Shown: in pieces, positions 22,508-28,378 of the stretch
How the letters are laid out: every line of letters begins with the position of its first letter
Position numbering within the stretch: the first letter of the stretch is position 1
Assembly (NCBI GenBank): GCA_021813265.1
Contig: JAKALF010000002.1
Span: 1 to 31,154 of the forward strand
Reading direction: 5' to 3'
Source: a bacterium
Lineage (GTDB): Bacteria > Patescibacteriota > Minisyncoccia > UBA6257 > GWB1-50-10
DNA: 31,154 nt
The notes under the pieces: model-generated
Told to the model about the DNA's origin: nothing
Seen by the model: the letters and a program-made list of their open reading frames with translations, nothing else
The model's database searches: none
Made by a program: the position numbers and the translations under genes

Positions 22508-22628
22508 TGCGCCCCGCCACTATTTTTTTGGGGATATGGAGGCGGGGCGACGGACTCGCCCGCGCGGAGGGGTCTGGGGAGGAATCCGCGCGGGCTTCGG
22601 TTTTCTGTTTTAAAAAAATCGGCGGCTA
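22438..22628 (+). repeat. Left 191-bp inverted repeat of the RM module
   Basis: The sequence is the reverse complement of 26090-26280 over 191 bp with two mismatches (22616 and 22625, both near the inner end). Weaker similarity continues outward through AGAACAA (22425-22431). It carries a gene tail (to 22507) and two GC-rich hairpins: CGCCCCGCC/GGCGGGGCG (22510-22518 with 22541-22549) and an 11-bp perfect stem GCCCGCGCGGA/TCCGCGCGGGC (22558-22568 with 22585-22595), the second followed by a T-rich run. No long protein frame within it is convincing. Confidence 0.95.
22510..22611 (+). terminator. Twin hairpin terminator in the left repeat
   Basis: Two GC-rich hairpins in series, the second (22558-22595) followed by TTCGGTTTTCTGTTTT. 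It would stop transcription coming from the tRNA-Asn side before it enters the RM module. The right repeat holds the mirror copy. Confidence 0.65.
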
Positions 22629-22643
22629 CATTCATAAATACAT

Positions 22644-22684
22644 TATATCCTAATTTGGGATTATTCCGCAATAGGATATATCAT
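22644..22684 (+). promoter_or_regulatory. Promoter and operator of the XRE controller gene
   Basis: TATATCCTA (22644-22652) and TAGGATATA (22672-22680) form a perfect 9-bp inverted repeat spaced by 19 bp, with a weaker inner dyad (TTGGGA...TCCGCAA). TATCAT (22679-22684) is a -10 candidate placing +1 about 4 nt before ATG 22695. The layout resembles the control boxes of RM controller proteins. Confidence 0.5.
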
Positions 22685-22694
22685 AGAAATACAT

Positions 22695-22913
22695 ATGAGC
22701 AAGTCAGTTTACTCAAAAGACTACAAAGACATCATAGAACGCCTAAAAACGGCTCGTATTGAGGTTGGGCTTAGCCAGCAGGAAGTTGCTGACAAACTTG
22801 GTAAACCGCAGTCTTATATTTCAAAAATTGAGTCTGGCGAGAGAAGACTTGATGTCGCAGAAATGAAAAAATTTGCACAGATATATAAAAAGCCTTCCTC
22901 ATATTTCTTATAA
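22695..22913 (+). CDS. XRE-family HTH protein, RM controller (C protein)-like
   Basis: A 72-residue protein that is almost entirely one Cro/C1-type HTH: LKTARIEVGLSQQEVADKLGKPQSYISKIESGERRLD, with the recognition helix at PQSYISKIE near 43-51. This length and the position 3 bp before the nuclease gene match controller proteins that time expression of restriction enzymes. It probably binds the inverted repeat upstream and regulates itself and the nuclease. Confidence 0.85.
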   Translation: MSKSVYSKDYKDIIERLKTARIEVGLSQQEVADKLGKPQSYISKIESGERRLDVAEMKKFAQIYKKPSSYFL

Positions 22914-22916
22914 TTT

Positions 22917-23612
22917 ATGTTAGTACAAAAATTCGACAAATTTTTACAATCAGTTGATCTTAAATCCTATCGTGATCAGTATAGGCCTATTAAAATTGTA
23001 GAAATGGATATGCCTAAAGAGGTTCAGGCTATCAATATGCTCTACAAAGTATACTGGGATGAAAAGAAATTTTTGTCTTTTGAGGATTTTTATAAAGAGT
23101 ATCTGAATTCGCTGAAAACAGAAATTGAATCCTTTAGACAAAAAACAACAATGTGCAAGGATTGTTTTTACAGAGGGTTACCCGCAAGAATCTATCGCAC
23201 TTGGGCAAGTATTATTACTCAAATTCATGCTGGTTATGTAGCTGAATCAGTTTTTGGCGAAGGCACAGTTTCAATGTCGGGTGAGCTTGACCATCAAGGA
23301 GCAGACTTTCAAGTAAATTACAAAGGAAAGATTTTGAACTATCAAGTCAAGAAGGAATCATTCAGCTCTGAGGTCAGACGCGGTAAGGGTGGGGTTAAAA
23401 ATAAAATAGATGGTGAGTTTGTTGATATTTTCTATAATGTTCCGGCAAGTAATATTTTTGATAATCCTAAAACAAAAAAGGGTGAATGGAGAAAACCTTA
23501 TAAAGACTTCATGGAAAATGAAAACCTTGAGAGGTTGAAAAATGGTTTTGTTGTCTTTACTCCTTATGCCTTTGAACAAAAGAAAAAAGAAATAGATAAT
23601 TCTCTAAAATAA
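22917..23612 (+). CDS. Probable type II restriction endonuclease (PD-(D/E)XK-type)
   Basis: A 231-residue protein. The likely catalytic core is LDHQGADFQVNYKG (Asp125/Asp130) followed by the strand ILNYQVKKES with Q143-x-K145, a Q-x-K variant of the D...(E/Q)xK nuclease motif. Upstream, CKDCFYRGLPARIYRTWASIITQIHAGYVAESVFG supplies the helices and Glu that usually precede the core; C80 and C83 form a CxxC. I cannot name the restriction family or the target site. It begins 3 bp after the controller gene and its 3' end overlaps the convergent LexA-methyltransferase gene by 9 bp, the usual tight nuclease/methylase pairing. Confidence 0.75.
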   Translation: MLVQKFDKFLQSVDLKSYRDQYRPIKIVEMDMPKEVQAINMLYKVYWDEKKFLSFEDFYKEYLNSLKTEIESFRQKTTMCKDCFYRGLPARIYRTWASIITQIHAGYVAESVFGEGTVSMSGELDHQGADFQVNYKGKILNYQVKKESFSSEVRRGKGGVKNKIDGEFVDIFYNVPASNIFDNPKTKKGEWRKPYKDFMENENLERLKNGFVVFTPYAFEQKKKEIDNSLK

Positions 23613-25127
23613 TTTAGCGATTGACTTTTTATCGCCCACCATTTTTTCTGCTAGTCTCACATAATCTGGATTGATCTCAAATCCAATATATGATTGACCC
23701 AATTCTTTTGCTGCCGCACACTCTGAGCCAGTACCAACAAAAGGCACCAATACAACACCGTCCTTTTTCGGCATAGCAGATTTTATTAATTTTTTAGATA
23801 ACTCAAATGGTTTTTGTGTTGGGTGCTTCATTATTTCGTGTCCTTCGTGATTTTTTAATTGTCGCGGTTCGCACACAGAGTCGCAAGTTTTACACAAAAA
23901 CCATCTTTCATTCATTCCGGCTCCACCGGCAAGAGCAGGGATTTTGATAACATCTCTCGGTAATGCCCCTCCGTCGTGAGCTTTATAGATTGTTTCTACG
24001 CCACTACTACTAAATCTTCCCAAAGTCCCTTTTCTTACCTTTCCAGCTGCTCCATTCAAAAATCCCTCGGTATATGGTTCTCTAACATCATCTCTGTTAA
24101 AAACCGGTTTTTCTTTCCAAGCGCAAATGATTGCCTCGTGGCTTCTCTGCCAAAAATTAAGAGAGGCAACATTTTTATTTGTGTAATGCCAAATAAGCCA
24201 CCTCTTTTGTATAGGAATTTCAACAGAGAGATAAGCCAAAATTTCACTAAAACCATAAATAAAAATTGTTCCGCTTGGTTTTAGAGTTCTTATGCTTTCA
24301 TTTATCCAACTCTTACACCACTCCACATATTCCCCAAGTTCTCTTTTGTCTATATTATTTCCAAAATCTTTACCGATATTATAGGGCGGGTCAATTATGA
24401 CAACATCGCAACTTTCGTCAGGAAGTTTTCTTAATTCTTGAATTGCGTCGCCTAAAATTATTTGATTGAGAGGTAATTTTTTCTCCTTTTTTATTTCTTT
24501 GGTAATAGTTATCTCCTCTGCCTGTAATTCTTCTTCGTTTTTAATAACATCAATAACAACTCCTTGAATTTTAATATCCCGATCTTTTCTTATGATAATT
24601 GGCTCAAAAGTTTTATTTGCGGGTTGCAATCGGATATATCCCCGCTCTTTATAAAATTTCTTTAGTGTTGCCTCGTGATTATCTATTAGAGCGACAACTC
24701 GCTCACCATTTTCTGCAACATCTTGCTGTTTTACTAAAACAACATCTCCGTCTTTTATATTTTCGTCAATCATGCTACTGCCCATTACACGCAGAGCATA
24801 AAGATTGCCAGTTCTAGGCAATATATTTTTAGGGACAGCAATAAATTCGTTTTGACGAATTGCCTCTATTGGCTCACCGGCAGCGATAGTTCCTAAAAGC
24901 GGAATTTTAACCATTGGTTTTTTAGACGCAACGCTGATAGTACGAGCCTTATTTTCTATATTCCCCAAATAACCACCCTCTTTGAGTTTTGAAATATGAA
25001 AATGAACAGTTGAAACAGAGGCGAGCTTAAGTCGCTTTCTGATTTCTTCAAAAGAAGGAGCATAGCCCTTCTTTTGTGAGTAGCTTTCTACGAAGTCTAG
25101 AACTTCTTTTTGGCGTTTTGTTAACAT
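23604..25127 (-). CDS. LexA repressor fused to a beta-class DNA methyltransferase
   Basis: A 507-residue chimera in one uninterrupted frame. Residues 1-200 are a complete LexA: winged HTH (KRQKEVLDFVESYSQKKGYAPSF... with recognition helix near 38-48), the self-cleavage pair Ala83-Gly84 in GTIAAGEPIEA, the nucleophile Ser118 in VMGSSMIDENIKDGD, the general base Lys156 in ATLKKFYKE, and the closing GVVIDVIK. After a charged linker (197-217), residues 218-507 are an amino-methyltransferase: motif IV DPPYNIG (246-252), a zinc-knuckle-like C412/C415/C419/H427/H430 cluster, KHPTQKPFELSKKL, and the SAM motif FVGTG (463-467). The motif IV-before-I order defines the beta class, methylating adenine N6 or cytosine N4. 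It should protect host DNA from the convergent nuclease and may also repress the module. Confidence 0.92.
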   Translation of the reverse strand: MLTKRQKEVLDFVESYSQKKGYAPSFEEIRKRLKLASVSTVHFHISKLKEGGYLGNIENKARTISVASKKPMVKIPLLGTIAAGEPIEAIRQNEFIAVPKNILPRTGNLYALRVMGSSMIDENIKDGDVVLVKQQDVAENGERVVALIDNHEATLKKFYKERGYIRLQPANKTFEPIIIRKDRDIKIQGVVIDVIKNEEELQAEEITITKEIKKEKKLPLNQIILGDAIQELRKLPDESCDVVIIDPPYNIGKDFGNNIDKRELGEYVEWCKSWINESIRTLKPSGTIFIYGFSEILAYLSVEIPIQKRWLIWHYTNKNVASLNFWQRSHEAIICAWKEKPVFNRDDVREPYTEGFLNGAAGKVRKGTLGRFSSSGVETIYKAHDGGALPRDVIKIPALAGGAGMNERWFLCKTCDSVCEPRQLKNHEGHEIMKHPTQKPFELSKKLIKSAMPKKDGVVLVPFVGTGSECAAAKELGQSYIGFEINPDYVRLAEKMVGDKKSIAKLF

Positions 25128-25133
25128 ATAGAC

Positions 25134-25176
25134 TTGACTTGTTTCCTACACATCAATTATAATAGAACAAAAGTAG
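25134..25176. promoter_or_regulatory. Overlapping divergent promoters of the LexA-methylase fusion and the protease
   Basis: Plus strand: TTGACT (25134-25139), 18-bp spacer, TATAAT (25158-25163), for the protease. Minus strand: a TTGATT -35 with a 17-bp spacer to TATAAT (25161-25156), for the fusion. The -10 boxes overlap by four bases. GAAC-N4-GTAG at 25165-25176 resembles the Gram-positive SOS box GAAC-N4-GTTC with two mismatches, a weak candidate for a self-operator of the fusion. Confidence 0.65.
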
Positions 25177-25210
25177 AAAATCAAAGTTAAGTTATCCACA
25201 GATCAAAATT

Positions 25211-26092
25211 ATGTCAAAAAGAAATAAAAAATATAAAGGACCTAAGCCGCCGAAACGACCAGAAAGTTTTCATAATTTCGTAGATTGCCTTAAATGGCTC
25301 AAAAAATCTGTCTATGTTGTCGTAAAAGGTAGAAAAACGGTCATCAATGAAAAGGAAGGTATTAACTGGATTACTCTCGGAACCGGATTTGTAGCCGCAC
25401 CGAATCGTTTCTTGACGGCAGGTCATGTTATTAATGATCCGGAGAAAGGTGAACTTTTTAAACACCAAGACGGAGATAAATATTATTTATTAAGACATGA
25501 TGACGATGACCAATGGCACTATAGAATTTTTGAACCAAAATTAGACAAAGAAATTTTTGTCTATCAGGATATAGATTTAGCCGTTATTTATCTTGATGAA
25601 GATTTCTATAAGAGTGGCGACAAAATCTATGCGGATAAAAATGATTTCATAAGAATTTCTAAAGATTTTTTACCCATAGGAACCGCGGTTGGTGTTTTGG
25701 GTTATCCTCTTAGCAAACTAGAGTTTGAAAATCAGGATATAAACAAACCTCGTATCGGTAATATTTTATTACGAACTGACAAGGGTGTAATAAATTGTAG
25801 ATACAAAACATCTGAGAAGCATTCGTTATATGAATTTACAATGGCTTTCAACCCCGGAAATAGTGGCGGCCCGATATTTGATATAAAAACCGGACGTGTT
25901 GTTTCAATAGTAAAGGGATATAGAACGTCGCAAATCAACACAAGAGAAATTATAATTTCAGATGAGGGTGCAAAACAATTGAAAGTTTACAAAGAAAAAG
26001 CTTTTATTGAAGTACTGCACGCAACTTATTCAATGGGATTTGCAACGCCGTCATTTTTAGAAGTTTTGAAACAACACAATATAACCAATTAG
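25211..26092 (+). CDS. Trypsin-like serine protease in the RM module
   Basis: A 293-residue chymotrypsin-fold protease with a full triad: His72 in FLTAGHVI, Asp122 in QDIDLAVIYL and Ser218 in FNPGNSGGPIFD. A basic N terminus precedes the domain, with no signal peptide or membrane helix, so it is probably cytoplasmic, unusual for this family outside defence or phage contexts. A hydrophilic insert lies between His and Asp. It is divergent from the LexA-methylase fusion with shared control DNA, and its TAG stop (26090-26092) is the first codon of the right inverted repeat. It may cleave a regulator or effector of the module; the substrate is unknown. Confidence 0.85.
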   Translation: MSKRNKKYKGPKPPKRPESFHNFVDCLKWLKKSVYVVVKGRKTVINEKEGINWITLGTGFVAAPNRFLTAGHVINDPEKGELFKHQDGDKYYLLRHDDDDQWHYRIFEPKLDKEIFVYQDIDLAVIYLDEDFYKSGDKIYADKNDFIRISKDFLPIGTAVGVLGYPLSKLEFENQDINKPRIGNILLRTDKGVINCRYKTSEKHSLYEFTMAFNPGNSGGPIFDIKTGRVVSIVKGYRTSQINTREIIISDEGAKQLKVYKEKAFIEVLHATYSMGFATPSFLEVLKQHNITN

Positions 26093-26280
26093 TCGCCGAT
26101 TGTTTTAAAACAGAAAACCGAAGCCCGCGCGGATTCCTCCCCAGACCCCTCCGCGCGGGCGAGTCCGTCGCCCCGCCTCCATATCCCCAAAAAAATAGTG
26201 GCGGGGCGCATCATTGCAGATTTCGCTTCTTGGATTTGTGTATCAGATTTGGTAAAATGATTTCAAAAGCATGCCCCGTA
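26090..26280 (-). repeat. Right 191-bp inverted repeat of the RM module
   Basis: The reverse complement of 22438-22628 with 189 of 191 matching bases. The outward continuation keeps TTGTTCT (26287-26293). Read on the minus strand it holds a gene tail ending at 26211 and then the same two GC-rich hairpins and T-rich run, which would stop transcription coming from the IS side. The first three bases are the stop codon of the protease gene. Confidence 0.95.
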
Positions 26281-26507
26281 GGGAATTTGTTCTCCTTTGG
26301 GGTTTGCGAAGGTTTTAATTCGGGAGCCAGATGGGATGATACGAGTTTTTCTTCCAATTCCTTAATTTGGATTTTGAGATTTTGATTGAAAACAGCGCCC
26401 GCTTGGACGGCCTCCGCTTCTTCGCCAAAAGGAGGAACCAAAATTGCTGATATGGCAGTTCCGACACCGGCACTACATCTTGTAACGGACGACTTCTCGG
26501 TTTTCAT
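26211..26507 (-). pseudogene. Gene interrupted by the IS, 98-aa remnant
   Basis: A minus-strand frame of 98 codons from ATG 26507 with a small-residue-rich N terminus, a charged helix (LKIQIKELEEKLVSS) and the tail shared with the left repeat (HAFEIILPNLIHKSKKRNLQ). I recognise no family. The IS1595 element is inserted 16 bp before this ATG. Removing the IS and one target copy leaves the frame open upstream through IAIPPSA to a possible TTG start beyond the IS, so the insertion may have cut the 5' end or separated it from its promoter. It may be non-coding. Confidence 0.35.
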
Positions 26508-26515
26508 CGCTGACG

Positions 26516-26523
26516 GCGGTATA
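26516..26523. repeat. 8-bp target site duplication, left copy
   Basis: GCGGTATA directly before the left IS end. The identical 8-mer follows the right end at 27371-27378. Eight bp is the usual duplication length of the IS1595 family. Confidence 0.9.
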
Positions 26524-27370
26524 GGGTAATCTATACGAGTTGGTACAGCATCGCTACTATGAATCATATGTACCAGCTCCAGCAAATACCGTCGGAAACA
26601 AAGATTAAGAAGTATCTCCGCCACATCCTCTTCGGGAAGAATCTCTTCTGTCCCGTCTGTGGATCACGAAAGGTCGTTCAGTATGAAACACGCTATCGAT
26701 GCAGAACGTGCAGGAAGAAATTCTCGCTCTTCTCCCATACGTGGCTCTCGAACATGAAGCTGCCCTATGAGAAGTTCTGGCTACTCCTCTGGTCGTGGAC
26801 AACCGCGATCCCGATCAAACAGACAAAGACGCTCACCCGTCTCTCGGAAAAGACCGTACGGTACTGGTTTTCAGCATTCAGGGCGCACCTGCCCCGCGAA
26901 ACCCACGTACTGGAGCGGATTGTGCAGCTCGATGAGGCATATTTCAGGAATGCTGCACTCCTCATGGGAAAGCAGAAAGGGATGAGGAGGCTCGCCTATG
27001 ACGTGATTTTCCAGCCCTCAGTCGATCGCTATCAGGCAACGCAGTTCCTCTTCCAGAAAGTGAAACCCGGAACGAAACTCTGGACGGATGGTGCGGCAAT
27101 CTACAGGGGTATCGAGCGCTACTGGCCGCTCAAAGAACACCGGAGAGATCTCCACTGCAAATGGGAGTTCGGGAAGACCTCGGAGATTGAGGGCGTCTTC
27201 GGCAACTACCGTACCTTCGTGCGCAGGATGTACCACCATCACTGGTCGGAGAATCTCGAGGAGTATGTGAGGGAATTCTGCTTCAGATTTTCCTCACCGG
27301 AATTGTTCGAAAATCCTTTATTCTATCTGCAAAAAACGTTATCGCTTGTACCAACTTGTATTTAATACCC
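26524..27370 (+). mobile_element. IS1595-family insertion sequence
   Basis: An 847-bp element with imperfect terminal inverted repeats. The left end is GGGTAATCTATACGAGTTGG and the right end, reverse-complemented, is GGGTATTAAATACAAGTTGG; both continue with TACA. It is bounded by the direct repeat GCGGTATA on each side and carries one transposase gene. The intact duplication indicates simple, fairly recent transposition. Its codon use and GC content differ from the neighbouring genes. Confidence 0.93.
26559..27365 (+). CDS. IS1595-family transposase (ISXO2-like DDE)
   Basis: A 268-residue transposase. The N terminus carries the zinc ribbon CPVCGSRKV...YRCRTCRKKFS (residues 33-55), followed by an HTH-like region. 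The ISXO2-like catalytic domain starts IVQLDEAYF (first Asp, near residue 121), continues with KLWTDGAAIYRGIERYW (second Asp, near 178) and ends near EFGKTSEIEGVFGNYRTFVRRMYHHHW, the conserved E/N region of this family. The length is normal and there is no frameshift, so the element could be active. The stop lies inside the right terminal repeat. Confidence 0.93.
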   Translation: MNHMYQLQQIPSETKIKKYLRHILFGKNLFCPVCGSRKVVQYETRYRCRTCRKKFSLFSHTWLSNMKLPYEKFWLLLWSWTTAIPIKQTKTLTRLSEKTVRYWFSAFRAHLPRETHVLERIVQLDEAYFRNAALLMGKQKGMRRLAYDVIFQPSVDRYQATQFLFQKVKPGTKLWTDGAAIYRGIERYWPLKEHRRDLHCKWEFGKTSEIEGVFGNYRTFVRRMYHHHWSENLEEYVREFCFRFSSPELFENPLFYLQKTLSLVPTCI

Positions 27371-27378
27371 GCGGTATA
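27371..27378. repeat. 8-bp target site duplication, right copy
   Basis: GCGGTATA directly after the right IS end, identical to 26516-26523. Confidence 0.9.
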
Positions 27379-27396
27379 GCTATTGCTTTTTTATAC

Positions 27397-27425
27397 AAAC
27401 TGTTGTATTATATATACAGTTTTTT
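27397..27425 (+). terminator. Hairpin with T-run upstream of the 195-aa gene
   Basis: AAACTGT (27397-27403) pairs with ACAGTTT (27416-27422), with further A-T pairing inside and T's to 27425. It may end transcripts coming from the IS. The AT-rich loop also holds TATATA-like -10 candidates for the next gene, so terminator and promoter functions cannot be separated. Confidence 0.5.
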
Positions 27426-27466
27426 AATCCTAAATAATTAATTTAAAAAAAAATAAGGAGTTGAAA

Positions 27467-28054
27467 ATGAAAATCAATTTCATTTCTGAATTATTACATC
27501 CCGAGATGAATCATTTCCTGTGGAGATTGCAATACGCGTTAGAAAATCTTCCCAATAATCCAAAACCATCTTGCGAAGGTTTCTATCTAGCCTATTACAA
27601 TCCATGGAAAAGCACACTAGTAACTGAAAAGTTCGGATATGTTCCGCAAGATAAAGATTTCAAATATATGCACTTTGCTGGGAAAAAAGTAACGCAGACG
27701 TTGCTTTTTGGCGCAAAGAGGTCAAAAGATTTTGAAAACAACGATCTTGAACAATACCCTGGCGCGATTACAATGAACGGCCTTGATTCTGACCTTATAT
27801 TCTGCGCGGGCGTCTCTGGCCACGATTCCATGGTTGACGAGGCGATTAGCGCTCTCTGGTTAGTTGCGAAACAATTCATGGCTGAAAATTTCCGGTCAGG
27901 GATGCTGATAAGCCATTCTAATGATAAGTTCTTTTTTTATTTAAAAGAACGAGCCGAGGAAATGCAGAAAAGGGTCGCCCCCGATAATTCTTGGATCGTA
28001 CCGATTGCAGAAATTATGATGCATGTTAAGGGTAAAATCGGAGGCGCGCATTAA
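27467..28054 (+). CDS. Hypothetical protein, 195 aa
   Basis: A 195-residue soluble protein with no recognised family. The middle (GAITMNGLDSDLIFCAGVSGHDSMVDEAISALWLVAKQF, about 105-143) looks like an alpha/beta core and vaguely recalls the G-V-S-G...DEA pattern of GlcG/HbpS domains; this is weak. No membrane helix or signal peptide is seen. The start is fixed by AAGGAG 6 nt before ATG 27467; a TTG at 27461 is in frame but overlaps the optimal spacing. It is a single-gene unit with its own terminator. Confidence 0.7.
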   Translation: MKINFISELLHPEMNHFLWRLQYALENLPNNPKPSCEGFYLAYYNPWKSTLVTEKFGYVPQDKDFKYMHFAGKKVTQTLLFGAKRSKDFENNDLEQYPGAITMNGLDSDLIFCAGVSGHDSMVDEAISALWLVAKQFMAENFRSGMLISHSNDKFFFYLKERAEEMQKRVAPDNSWIVPIAEIMMHVKGKIGGAH

Positions 28055-28059
28055 ACATT

Positions 28060-28116
28060 AAATCCACTTGCGTGGTAGGGGAAATCCTCTGCTTGCGGTG
28101 GATTTTCCTTTTTTAA
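28060..28116 (+). terminator. Terminator of the 195-aa gene
   Basis: AAATCCAC (28060-28067) pairs with GTGGATTT (28098-28105) around a 30-nt internal stretch that can itself fold, followed by TCCTTTTTT. About 190 bp of AT-rich sequence up to the next promoter holds nothing else I can identify. Confidence 0.65.
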
Positions 28117-28308
28117 GGTACTCAATACTTATTTATTATCTCTTTTCAACACCCTCTCAAATTCGGAGCCATATTATATGTTTAGCAACGCTACGAAGCG
28201 GGTTTCCTAATGATATAAAAGTGTCATACTTACAGAAATACCAAAGAAAACTAAAAACTATTTAGTAAATATGGCTAAAAACCTTTATTAGCGGTCAAAA
28301 TCAGGTGC

Positions 28309-28339
28309 TTGACTTCTCTATATTACTAGAGTAATATAG
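28309..28339 (+). promoter_or_regulatory. ATPase promoter with a perfect 22-bp palindromic operator
   Basis: TTGACT (28309-28314), 17-bp spacer and TAATAT (28332-28337). The palindrome CTATATTACT-AG-AGTAATATAG (28318-28339) is perfect over all 22 bp and covers the spacer and the -10, so a dimer bound there would block RNA polymerase. Confidence 0.7.
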
Positions 28340-28378
28340 TAAGTGTTGATACTGTATCACTTCAAAAAAGCCAAAAAT

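Noticed and set aside
22405..22671. 88-aa minus-strand frame over the left inverted repeat
   Set aside because: It runs through the two hairpins and depends on the GC-rich repeat. The other strand carries the better supported gene tail, and the composition of the translation is not protein-like.
25192..25200. Perfect DnaA box TTATCCACA upstream of the protease gene
   Set aside because: It is isolated, with no cluster of boxes, no dnaA/dnaN nearby and no AT-rich unwinding array. It is not evidence for an origin.
28068..28265. 65-aa frame after the 195-aa gene
   Set aside because: It begins inside the terminator hairpin, has no ribosome binding site or promoter, and its composition does not suggest a protein.
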